This document shows positions 8,186 to 16,031 of a stretch of 64,000 nucleotides of DNA, in pieces (the first letter of the stretch is position 1; each line of letters starts with the position of its first letter). Where the stretch lies: the NCBI GenBank assembly GCA_014584705.1, contig JACTMJ010000014.1, positions 62,001 through 126,000 on the forward strand. Direction: 5' to 3'. Below the pieces are notes generated by a model. The model did no database searches, had not been told where the DNA came from, and worked only from the letters and a program-made list of their open reading frames with translations. Made by a program: the position numbers and the translations under genes. The DNA is from Acidobacteriota bacterium (lineage in GTDB: Bacteria; Acidobacteriota; Terriglobia; Bryobacterales; Bryobacteraceae).

Positions 8186-9172
8186 ATGAGAAAAGTGAAC
8201 TGGATTGTCGTGGGGGTTGGCGATATCGCCACGAAGCGCGTCATCCCCGCGATCCAGCAGGAGGCATCCAGCCATCTCCATGGAGTGGTGACGAGCAAGC
8301 CGGAGAAGGCCGCGAAATACGGCTGCCTGCACTGGGCGTCGATCGAAGAAGCGCTGGAAGACGAGGCCATCGACGCCGTATACGTAGCCACCCCGGTGGC
8401 GCTGCATGCCCCGCAGACCGTAGCAGCATTGGCGGCCAGCCGACATGTTCTATGTGAAAAGCCCGTCGCGCTGCGCTACGAAGACGCCAAGGTCATGGTC
8501 GCGGCGGCTCGCAACGCGGGCCGTCTGCTGGGCATCGCCTATTACCGGCGCACATACCCCAAGGTGAGGCGAGCCATGGAGTTACTGCGCGCGGGCGCAA
8601 TCGGCCAGCCGGTACTTGCCGAGATCAACTGTCACGGTTGGTTCGGAGATGAGGATGGTTTCCGCAGCTGGCTGGTGGATCCACAACTGGCCGGGGGCGG
8701 CCCGCTCTACGACATCGCTTCCCACCGCATCGATTTGTTGAACTATTTTTTCGGCAAGCCGGTGCGCGTTACGGGGCAGCGTTCAAACACGGTGCATGGG
8801 TATGCCGTGGAAGACTCGGCCACCGTGCTGATCGAGTATGAATCGGGAGTTCGCGGCATCGTGGACGTGCGCTGGAACAGCCATGCCGTCCGAGACCAGT
8901 TCCGCATCGTCGGAACCGACGGCGAGATCGTGCTGACGCCCCTCAACGGCGGCGCGCTCGTTCACCCTGGCGGCGCGGAGGACATTCCGCCGCATGCCAA
9001 TCTCCATTACCCGTGCATTGCAAACTTCGTCGATGCCGTGCTCCGCGGCGCGCCCCTGCTTTCGAGCGGGGAAACGGCCATCGCCACCGATTGGGTGACC
9101 GCGCAGGTGATGCGGCTGGGGCCTCCAGCGCGCTACTCCGACGCCGGCAAGGCTACCGGAGGGAAAAACTGA
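8186..9172 (+). CDS. Gfo/Idh/MocA family NAD(P)-dependent oxidoreductase
   Basis: About 328 residues. The N-terminal Rossmann fold (WIVVGVGDIATKRVIPAI, a GxGxxA-type dinucleotide motif) is followed by the family signature CEKPVALRYEDAKVM, with the Lys of EKP contacting cofactor and substrate, and a C-terminal alpha/beta domain containing GGGPLYDIASHRIDLL, where D and H are the usual catalytic residues. Members oxidise or epimerise sugars and inositols. I prefer ATG 8186 (AAAGAG upstream) to the GTG at 8162 because family proteins start a few residues before the Rossmann strand. It probably belongs with the propeller gene in a sugar-derivative pathway. Confidence 0.88.
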   Translation: MRKVNWIVVGVGDIATKRVIPAIQQEASSHLHGVVTSKPEKAAKYGCLHWASIEEALEDEAIDAVYVATPVALHAPQTVAALAASRHVLCEKPVALRYEDAKVMVAAARNAGRLLGIAYYRRTYPKVRRAMELLRAGAIGQPVLAEINCHGWFGDEDGFRSWLVDPQLAGGGPLYDIASHRIDLLNYFFGKPVRVTGQRSNTVHGYAVEDSATVLIEYESGVRGIVDVRWNSHAVRDQFRIVGTDGEIVLTPLNGGALVHPGGAEDIPPHANLHYPCIANFVDAVLRGAPLLSSGETAIATDWVTAQVMRLGPPARYSDAGKATGGKN

Positions 9173-9176
9173 GGCC

Positions 9177-9752
9177 ATGGCGTTCTTCGATTTCATCGAT
9201 TCGCTCATGCGGGGTGCTACGGGCACGGAGACGCCCACTGGCGATACCGATAGTGTGCGCAAGATCGCGCGGCTCCTCGAAGGAGTGGATCCGGCACGGG
9301 CCCGTTTTCTGGGGGCGTTTGCGTATCTCCTTGCTCGCGTGGCCCACGCCGATTTTCACGTAAGCGAAGCGGAACTCACGAAGATGCGCGCAATCCTCGT
9401 GAAGCAGGGCGGACTTCCCGCGGAGCAGGCCGAAGCGGTAGCGGAACTCGCCCGGGACCAAAGCGTTCACGAGGGGTCAACGGAAGATTTCCTGGTGACG
9501 CGGGAATTTCGCCGCATCGCCAGCCGGGAGGAGATGTTGCAGCTTCTCGATTGTCTTTTCGCGCTCTCGGCGGCGCAGGACAGCATTTCGGTGGTGGAAG
9601 ACAACGCCATCCGCCAGATCGCAAGCGAACTCAATCTGGAGCACCACGAGGTTATTCAAGTGCGCTCCCGTTATCGCGATCAATTGGAGATCTTCCAACT
9701 GGGCGTCCCAGAGGGTATCGAACCGAACGGCACAGGAAATGGCGATGCGTGA
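9177..9752 (+). CDS. TerB-family (tellurite resistance-like) protein
   Basis: A 191-residue, mostly helical, acidic protein. Residues about 30-165 fit the TerB/DjlA N-terminal fold: RFLGAFAYLLARVAHADFHVSEAEL, then a second half ending SVVEDNAIRQIASELNLEHHEV, each with a D/E-rich metal-binding-like segment. TerB domains occur in stress and metal-response systems, but no other ter genes are present here. GAGG lies just before the ATG, and the gene overlaps the glycosylase gene downstream by 14 bases, so the two are probably co-translated. Confidence 0.75.
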   Translation: MAFFDFIDSLMRGATGTETPTGDTDSVRKIARLLEGVDPARARFLGAFAYLLARVAHADFHVSEAELTKMRAILVKQGGLPAEQAEAVAELARDQSVHEGSTEDFLVTREFRRIASREEMLQLLDCLFALSAAQDSISVVEDNAIRQIASELNLEHHEVIQVRSRYRDQLEIFQLGVPEGIEPNGTGNGDA

Positions 9753-10371
9753 TGAAGCACTCATGCGGGCGGCGGAGAACCACCTGAAGGCAAGCGGGCG
9801 GCGCATGGCAGCGCTGGTGGAAGCGATCGGGCCTTGCCAGATTACCTACACTCCCCCGACGTTTGAGAGCCTTGCCCGCAGCATCGTCTACCAGCAGATC
9901 AGCATCCGGGCCGCGCGGAGCGTGTATGGCAAACTCCGCGGTGCATGCTGTGAGGCCGGGGAGATGCATCCCGCCCATGTGCTTCCGTTTTGCGAGGCGG
10001 AGTTGCGCGCGTGCGGACTCTCCGCGCAGAAAGCACGCTACATCCGGGATCTTGCCGCGAAGACCGAAGCGGGGCTGGTTGAGTTCCCCCGCTTCCCTTC
10101 GATGAGCGATGAGGAGGTGATCGCCGAACTCACGCAGGTAAAGGGAATCGGGCTTTGGACGGCGCAGATGTTCCTCATCTTTTCCTTGCGGCGTCCGGAT
10201 GTCTGGCCGACCGGAGACCTGGGCATTCGAAACGCCGTGCAAAAGCTGCACCGATTGAAGGCGCACCCCACTCCGGCCGAGACTGAGGCGCGCGGCCGCA
10301 AGTGGCGTCCGTATGCGTCCATCGCCTGCTGGTATCTGTGGCGAAGCCTCGAACCGACCGGGCCGTTCTAG
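9739..10371 (+). CDS. DNA-3-methyladenine glycosylase II-like (HhH-GPD family)
   Basis: A 210-residue AlkA-like base-excision-repair glycosylase. It shows SLARSIVYQQISIRAARSVY, the helix-hairpin-helix LTQVKGIGLWTAQMFLIF, and WPTGDLGIRNA with the catalytic Asp. These enzymes remove alkylated purines from DNA. It lacks the N-terminal domain of E. coli AlkA, as in many short bacterial homologues. An alternative ATG lies two codons downstream. It ends 18 bases before the convergent quinone methyltransferase gene. Confidence 0.88.
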   Translation: MAMRDEALMRAAENHLKASGRRMAALVEAIGPCQITYTPPTFESLARSIVYQQISIRAARSVYGKLRGACCEAGEMHPAHVLPFCEAELRACGLSAQKARYIRDLAAKTEAGLVEFPRFPSMSDEEVIAELTQVKGIGLWTAQMFLIFSLRRPDVWPTGDLGIRNAVQKLHRLKAHPTPAETEARGRKWRPYASIACWYLWRSLEPTGPF

Positions 10372-10389
10372 TCCACTTCGCTCCCCGCG

Positions 10390-11169
10390 CTACTTCCTTG
10401 CAATGTGCAAGGCCGCGATGCCGAAGCTCAGATAGTCAAACTCCACTTCCCGGAAGCCTTCCTCCAGAATCCACTCGCGAAACTCCGGTGCGCCGGGAAA
10501 CTTCCGCACCGACGCAGGCAGGTAGGAGTACGCGGCGGAAGATCCGGAGATGAGCCCGCCGATGCGGGGCAGCACATGCGTGCTGTAGAACTCGTAGAAG
10601 GCGCGAAACACGTGGTTCGGCGGCTGTGAGAACTCCAGGATCGCCAGCGTGCCGCCCGGCCGCAACACCCGGTGAAGTTCCGCCAGACCCCGACGGTAGT
10701 TCGAAAAGTTGCGAAAGCCAAACGCGATGGTGATGAGGTCGAGCGACTCGCCGGCAAGCGGCAACTCAAGGCCGTCGGCATCGAAGAGCGGGGAATGCAG
10801 CCCCAGCCGGTGAAACTTGCGGGCCGCGCCAGCGAGCATCGGAAAACAAAAATCGCTTCCCAGCAGAGGTCGCCCCGCTGTACGCTCCATCGCAATCAGC
10901 AGGTCACCGGTTCCGCAGCAAAGGTCCATTGCCCGGCTGTGCGGATCACTGAGAACCTGCTTGATTCTGCGGACCGTATGGGCACGCCAACGAGTGTCGA
11001 TATTGAGCGAAAGAAGGTGGTTAAGGAAGTCATAGCGTGGCGCCACTTCCCCGAACATCTCCTGCACCCGGAGCGCGGCTTCGCGTTCGCTGGCCGTCCC
11101 CTCCGGCGTGGTTCCGGCAGTTCGGATTCCGCCATTTCGAGTTCCGTCGGTTCGAGTTCCGGCGCTCAT
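10390..11169 (-). CDS. ubiE: Demethylmenaquinone/ubiquinone C-methyltransferase (UbiE/MenG)
   Basis: A 259-residue class I SAM methyltransferase. VQEMFGEVAPRYDFLNHLLSL and DTRWR open the family core, AMDLCCGTGDLLIAM is the SAM loop, and ITIAFGFRNFSNYRRGLAELHRVLRPGG plus LEFSQP are UbiE signatures. In a menaquinone-using acidobacterium it would make the last methylation of menaquinone. The first 28 residues are an extra, low-complexity extension made of pentapeptide repeats. Its ATG overlaps the aroB stop by four bases, so aroB and ubiE are a coupled pair with aroB first. Confidence 0.93.
   Translation of the reverse strand: MSAGTRTDGTRNGGIRTAGTTPEGTASEREAALRVQEMFGEVAPRYDFLNHLLSLNIDTRWRAHTVRRIKQVLSDPHSRAMDLCCGTGDLLIAMERTAGRPLLGSDFCFPMLAGAARKFHRLGLHSPLFDADGLELPLAGESLDLITIAFGFRNFSNYRRGLAELHRVLRPGGTLAILEFSQPPNHVFRAFYEFYSTHVLPRIGGLISGSSAAYSYLPASVRKFPGAPEFREWILEEGFREVEFDYLSFGIAALHIARK
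11086..11160 (-). repeat. 15-base tandem repeats at the 5' end of ubiE
   Basis: Five units of 15 bases in frame encode GTRTD, GTRNG, GIRTA, GTTPE and GTASE (residues 4-28 of the UbiE product). The first three units are nearly the same at DNA level; the last two have drifted. This is a coding minisatellite in a region not part of the conserved methyltransferase fold. Confidence 0.7.
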
Positions 11170-12254
11170 GCCTGTCTGGTCCGCTTCAGTGCATCGCGGG
11201 TGGCGTGCAGCACCTCCTCGGGGTCTATCCCGCTCTTCACCACCACGCTCCCGATGCTCTCCGGCAATACGAAATGCACCTTGCCCTGGATGGTCTTCTT
11301 GTCCTGGAAGAGCCGGGCGCAGAGATTTTCCGCTTCTACCCCGGCGAGTGAGGGAATGGGGCCGTAGTCGTTCACGACCTCCACGATGCTTTCCGACGAC
11401 ATCTTGTCGAGTAAGCCGAGACGCTCGGCGAGCAGCGTGGCCGCGATCATCCCAAAGCCCACCGCTTCACCGTGCAAGAGCCGCTCATAGCGCGTCTCCG
11501 CCTCCAGCGCGTGGCCCAGCGTGTGGCCGAAGTTGAGGATGCGGCGGAGCCCGGATTCCTTCTCGTCCGCGCTCACCACCTCCGCCTTGATGCGAACGCT
11601 TTCCGCAATCAGCGTATCCACGGTATCGGGGTCCCGGCCAAGCACTTCGTCGCGCTTGTCTTCGAGGAGGTCGAATAGCCAAGGCGTCTGGATGACGCCA
11701 TACTTGATGACCTCGTAGAGCCCGGCCACGTACTCCCGTTGAGGAAGCGTATCGAGCACCGTGGGGTCGACGAGCACGGCATGTGGCTGATGAAATGCCC
11801 CGAGCAGGTTCTTCCCGCCCACCAGGTTCACCCCGGTCTTGCCCCCGGTGGCCGCATCCACCTGCGCGAGCAGCGTGGTGGGGATTTGCAGCACCTTCAC
11901 GCCCCGCATGTAACTGGCCGCTACAAACCCGCCCACATCGCCCACGATTCCGCCGCCAAAGGCGATCACACTGCTGCTGCGGTCGGCACCTCCTGCGAGC
12001 ATGGCATCGCAGAGCGCCTCCACTTGCGAGAGGCGCTTATTCGCTTCCCCGCCAGGGAAGTACAGCACGTCGCGTTCCTTCGTGGCCAAGGCGGCATCGA
12101 GCGCGGCGCCGTGTGCATCCCACACATCCCTGGTGGTGATAACAAATATCTTCCCCGCGGAAACCGGAACAAATTCCGCGGTTCGGGCGAGGATTCCCCT
12201 CTCGACGACAGCAGCGTAACGTCCGCCGGCCGTCTTCACGACAAATTCAGGCAT
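11166..12254 (-). CDS. aroB: 3-dehydroquinate synthase
   Basis: A 362-residue shikimate-pathway enzyme that converts DAHP to 3-dehydroquinate. The NAD-binding segments VIAFGGGIVGDVGGFVAASY and IPTTLLAQVDAATGGKTGVN are standard AroB signatures, and the zinc ligands fall in KAEVVSADEKESG (Glu), NFGHTLGHALE (His) and LLHGEAVGFGM (His). Its length is normal. It ends in an ATGA overlap with ubiE; shikimate feeds chorismate and hence menaquinone, so the pairing makes metabolic sense. Confidence 0.96.
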   Translation of the reverse strand: MPEFVVKTAGGRYAAVVERGILARTAEFVPVSAGKIFVITTRDVWDAHGAALDAALATKERDVLYFPGGEANKRLSQVEALCDAMLAGGADRSSSVIAFGGGIVGDVGGFVAASYMRGVKVLQIPTTLLAQVDAATGGKTGVNLVGGKNLLGAFHQPHAVLVDPTVLDTLPQREYVAGLYEVIKYGVIQTPWLFDLLEDKRDEVLGRDPDTVDTLIAESVRIKAEVVSADEKESGLRRILNFGHTLGHALEAETRYERLLHGEAVGFGMIAATLLAERLGLLDKMSSESIVEVVNDYGPIPSLAGVEAENLCARLFQDKKTIQGKVHFVLPESIGSVVVKSGIDPEEVLHATRDALKRTRQA

Positions 12255-12297
12255 TCATCCCGTTCTACCATGGCCGGGGTGCTAAAATTTGGCTGAG

Positions 12298-13860
12298 ATG
12301 ACCCCTGACTTTCTTGTGATAGGTGCTGGGGTCGCCGGACTGCAAGCCGCCATCGAGCTTTCTGATGCCGGTGAAGTGCTCGTGGTGGCGAAAGACAGCC
12401 TTTGGGAATCGTCCTCCGCTTACGCCCAAGGTGGCGTGGCTGTAGCAATCAGCGACGATGACGAAGTCGCCCTCCACGAACAGGATACGCTTGCAGCCGG
12501 CGACGGCCTCTGCGACCCCGTAGCGGTTCAGGCCCTTGTTCAGCAGGGGCCCGGCGCTATCCAGCGTCTGCTCGAATGGGGAGTGGAGTTTGATCGCGAC
12601 GGCATTCGTCTGGCTTTCGGACGCGAGGGCGCTCACAGCCGCAACCGGATTCTGCACGCGCACGGAGACTCCACCGGTCGCGAGATGGCTCGCACGCTTT
12701 ACCAGAAAGCAGCATCTATCCCCTCCATCCACATACGCAGCTTCACGGCGATTACGGACCTGATCGTTGAAGGAGACGATGTGGGTGGGGCAGTGTTTTT
12801 TGACGAAGCGTCCGCACGCCTCACACCCATCCATGCACGCGCGGTGCTGCTGGCAACCGGCGGCATGGGCCGCATCTTCCGCGACACTACAAACCCGGAC
12901 GTTGCAACCGGTGACGGTGTAGCGGTGGCATGGAGAGCGGGCGCGGAACTCAGTGACCTCGAGTTTGTCCAGTTCCACCCCACGGCCCTCATGATCCCCG
13001 GTGCGCCGCGCTTCCTGCTCTCCGAGGCGCTGCGCGGTGAAGGCGCTTATTTGCGCAATGCGAAGGGCGAGCGCTTCATGGAGCGGTATTCGCCGATGCT
13101 CGAGCTTGCCCCCCGCGACGTCGTGGCACGCGCCATCGTCGCGGAAGCGGAGGCAACGGGCACGGACCATGTACTGCTTGACCTCACCCACCTCAAGGGC
13201 GAGTTCATCGCCGCCCGCTTCCCGATGATCTATGCCACCTGCAAATCATTCGGCATCGACCTGGCTACCGATCCCGCGCCAGTAACCCCTGCCGCCCACT
13301 ACGCAATGGGGGGTGTGCGTTCCGGCCTGACCGGCATGACCAGCCTGAAGCGCCTCTACGTCGCGGGAGAGGCCGCTTGTACTGGCGTCCATGGAGCCAA
13401 CCGGCTGGCCAGCAACTCTCTCCTCGAAGGACTCGTCTTCGGTACGCTCGCCGGGAGCGCGATGAAGCGCTGGGCGCGCGTAACCCCTGTGAAGGGAGAT
13501 CCTTTGGAAGACCTTGCATTCCCGGAGATGGAAGTGATGGCGCTGCGCACGCTGGCTTGGGAGAATTGCAGTCTGCTTCGGGACCGGACGCGTCTGGAAG
13601 CCCTGCTGGCGCGCTTGAACGAAGACGTAAGCGGAAAGAATCCTCACCCCGTTCGCGGCGATTTTGAGCTGCGGAATATGAAGGCCGTGCTTGAACTAAT
13701 CGCCCGCTGCGCGCTCGCCCGGGAAGAAAGCCGCGGCGCGCATCACCGGCTGGATTTTCCCACGAAACGTGATGAGTTCCGCCGTCACTCAATGGTCGTT
13801 CGGCCACCCCGCCGCCGGAATGCGCGGACGCCGGAGGTGCCCCCGGTTCACTTCGTCTAG
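12298..13860 (+). CDS. nadB: L-aspartate oxidase
   Basis: About 520 residues, an FAD-dependent enzyme that oxidises L-aspartate to iminoaspartate in NAD synthesis. It has the N-terminal FAD fold (FLVIGAGVAGLQAAIELS), the SSAYAQGGVAVAI loop, REGAHSRNRILHAHGDSTGRE in the active site, FVQFHPTAL, and HYAMGGVRSG near the C terminus, all typical of NadB and the succinate dehydrogenase flavoprotein family. ATG at 12298 is preferred to the TTG three codons earlier. nadA and nadC are not in the window. It starts 43 bases from the divergent aroB. Confidence 0.95.
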   Translation: MTPDFLVIGAGVAGLQAAIELSDAGEVLVVAKDSLWESSSAYAQGGVAVAISDDDEVALHEQDTLAAGDGLCDPVAVQALVQQGPGAIQRLLEWGVEFDRDGIRLAFGREGAHSRNRILHAHGDSTGREMARTLYQKAASIPSIHIRSFTAITDLIVEGDDVGGAVFFDEASARLTPIHARAVLLATGGMGRIFRDTTNPDVATGDGVAVAWRAGAELSDLEFVQFHPTALMIPGAPRFLLSEALRGEGAYLRNAKGERFMERYSPMLELAPRDVVARAIVAEAEATGTDHVLLDLTHLKGEFIAARFPMIYATCKSFGIDLATDPAPVTPAAHYAMGGVRSGLTGMTSLKRLYVAGEAACTGVHGANRLASNSLLEGLVFGTLAGSAMKRWARVTPVKGDPLEDLAFPEMEVMALRTLAWENCSLLRDRTRLEALLARLNEDVSGKNPHPVRGDFELRNMKAVLELIARCALAREESRGAHHRLDFPTKRDEFRRHSMVVRPPRRRNARTPEVPPVHFV

Positions 13861-13875
13861 GGACGGAGCTCGCGC

Positions 13876-16002
13876 CTACTTACCTACCAGCACCACCACG
13901 CTTCGGGGTGCAACGATGTAGCTTGCCTGATTTCCAAGCTCCACCTCAAAGCCCGGCCGCGCGATATCGTCGGGAGGAGCCAAAGACGTGTCCGCAAAGC
14001 GGTGCCAATGATACCCGCCCAGTACGGGCAATTGGAATTCGTGCGGCTCCCAATGCGCGTTCGCGATGAAGTAAATGTGCTCGTCGTGACGCCGCTCCGA
14101 TGCGCCAAAAATGTGCGCCGCCAGCGTGTGGGAATGGTAGTTCCAGTCGGGCTCGTGCAGTTTCACTCCGTGCCAGTGGATCCGGCAGTTGCTCTGCGCG
14201 GGGTCGTCAGCGAAGCGCTCGCAACGAAGAATCTTGTGCTGCTTTCGGAACGCGATCAGCCGCTGGAAGAACCGGTACTGTTCCGCATTCTTCTTTCGCA
14301 TCCGCCAATCCACCCAACTGATTTCGTTGTCCTGGCAGTAGGCGTTGTTATTCCCCTTCTGCGTACGGCCGAACTCATCGCCCGCGAGGATCATAGGGAC
14401 TCCGTGCGAAAGCAGCAAGACCGCAGCAAAATTCTTCATCTGCTGCTGGCGCAGTTGCAGCACGGCGGGGTCAGTCGTATCCCCTTCCGCCCCGCAGTTC
14501 CAGCTTGCCTCGTTGTTTGAGCCGTCGTTGTTATTCTCTCCGTTCGCCAGGTTGTGCTTGTCGTTATAACTCACCAGATCGCTCAAGGTGAAGCCATCGT
14601 GGGCGGTGATGAAATTGATGCTGTGGTAGGGTTGGCGCTCACTCGAACGGTAGAGGTCCGGGCTGCCCATCAGGCGTTTCGCGAGCGCCGGAGTCATGCC
14701 GGGATCTCCCTTCAGGAATCTCCGCACTTCGTCGCGAAATTTGCCGTTCCATTCCGCCCAGCGGCCCCAGGAGGGGAACGATCCCACCTGGTACAGTCCC
14801 GCCGCGTCCCACGCTTCAGCAATCAGTTTGGTATCGGCCAGGATTGGATCTCCGGCGATGTTCTCAAGCAGCGGGGGATTGGCCAGCACCGCTCCATCCT
14901 GGCCCCGGCCGAGAATGGAAGCGAGATCGAAACGGAAACCGTCCACGTGCATCTCCGTAACCCAATAGTGCAGGCAATCGATGATCATGCCGCGCACCAC
15001 CGGGTGGTTGCAATTCAGCGTGTTGCCGCATCCGGAATAATTGAGATACCGCCCCGTTTCGGGATCGAGCATGTAGTAGGTTTCGTTGTCGATGCCGCGG
15101 AAGGAAGTGGTCGAGCCGCGTTCGTCGCCCTCCCCGCTGTGATTAAAGACCACATCGAGGATCACTTCGATGCCGGCCTGGTGAAAGCGCTTCACCATCT
15201 CTTTGAACTCGCGCACCTGTGCGCCGAAAAACGGGTTCGAGGAATAGCTCGATTTCGGCGCAAAAAAGGAGATGGGGTTGTAGCCCCAGAAGTTCACGAG
15301 CCGCTCTTTCGTCTTGGGGTTAAAGCGCGGCTCTTCCACCTCCTCGAACTCGGTCACCGGCAGCAGTTCCACCGCGGTAACGCCCAGTTCCTTGAGGTAG
15401 GGAATCTTCTCAGTGAGGCCGAGGAAGGTGCCAGGACGGCCAACGTTGGCTGAATTGTGAGCCGTGAATCCGCGCACGTGCAATTCGTATAGCACCGAAT
15501 CCGCCAGCGGCACATTCAGAGGTTGATCGAGTTCCCATTCGAACAGATCGTCCACCACCAGGGAGCGACGCGGGCGTGGCGCCGGCCACGCGCTGGTCCG
15601 CCGTTTCTCGTCGCCTCGCCAGGCTTCGCCCCCCGTAACCGCTTTTGCGTACGGGTCCAGCATGATTTCATCCGGATAAAACCGGTGAACATGAGGGCGC
15701 GGGTTCGGCTTCATGTCCAGGCTGTAGGCGTACTCCACGCGGGGATCGATGCCCTGGAGATAGATATGCCACACGTTCCCCGTGCGGTTGCGGTGCGGGT
15801 CAAGAGGCAGTTCGAGCAGGCTTTCCGAATCCCCGGGGTAAAACAGCACCAGTCTCACCGACGTGGCACGCTTCGAATAGATCGCGAAATTTACGCCGTT
15901 CCTCATCGGCGTAGCGCCCATCGGCTTCGGAAAGCCCTGATGCACGGCAAACTCGCCCGACATCAGTTCGAGCAACTTCTCACGTGGCGATTTCGCGGTC
16001 AA
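13876..16002 (-). CDS. glgX: Glycogen debranching enzyme GlgX (isoamylase type)
   Basis: A 708-residue GH13 protein with an N-terminal CBM48-like domain (QGFPKPMGATPMRNGVNFAIYS) and a TIM barrel bearing VILDVVFNHS, VDGFRFDLAS (nucleophile Asp), LIAEAWDAAG (acid/base Glu) and FITAHDGFTL (transition-state Asp). GlgX hydrolyses the alpha-1,6 branches left by glycogen phosphorylase. The assigned start is TTG at 16002 behind AAGGGGTAAG; an in-frame ATG at codon 14 is possible. It follows glgP by 29 bases in the same direction, a glycogen-breakdown operon. Confidence 0.95.
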   Translation of the reverse strand: MTAKSPREKLLELMSGEFAVHQGFPKPMGATPMRNGVNFAIYSKRATSVRLVLFYPGDSESLLELPLDPHRNRTGNVWHIYLQGIDPRVEYAYSLDMKPNPRPHVHRFYPDEIMLDPYAKAVTGGEAWRGDEKRRTSAWPAPRPRRSLVVDDLFEWELDQPLNVPLADSVLYELHVRGFTAHNSANVGRPGTFLGLTEKIPYLKELGVTAVELLPVTEFEEVEEPRFNPKTKERLVNFWGYNPISFFAPKSSYSSNPFFGAQVREFKEMVKRFHQAGIEVILDVVFNHSGEGDERGSTTSFRGIDNETYYMLDPETGRYLNYSGCGNTLNCNHPVVRGMIIDCLHYWVTEMHVDGFRFDLASILGRGQDGAVLANPPLLENIAGDPILADTKLIAEAWDAAGLYQVGSFPSWGRWAEWNGKFRDEVRRFLKGDPGMTPALAKRLMGSPDLYRSSERQPYHSINFITAHDGFTLSDLVSYNDKHNLANGENNNDGSNNEASWNCGAEGDTTDPAVLQLRQQQMKNFAAVLLLSHGVPMILAGDEFGRTQKGNNNAYCQDNEISWVDWRMRKKNAEQYRFFQRLIAFRKQHKILRCERFADDPAQSNCRIHWHGVKLHEPDWNYHSHTLAAHIFGASERRHDEHIYFIANAHWEPHEFQLPVLGGYHWHRFADTSLAPPDDIARPGFEVELGNQASYIVAPRSVVVLVGK

Positions 16003-16031
16003 AACGCTTACCCCTTCCCGTGCGCGGCTTG

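Noticed and set aside
12265..13191. A 308-codon minus-strand frame inside nadB
   Set aside because: Antisense shadow of a clearly conserved L-aspartate oxidase; no domain and no ribosome binding site.
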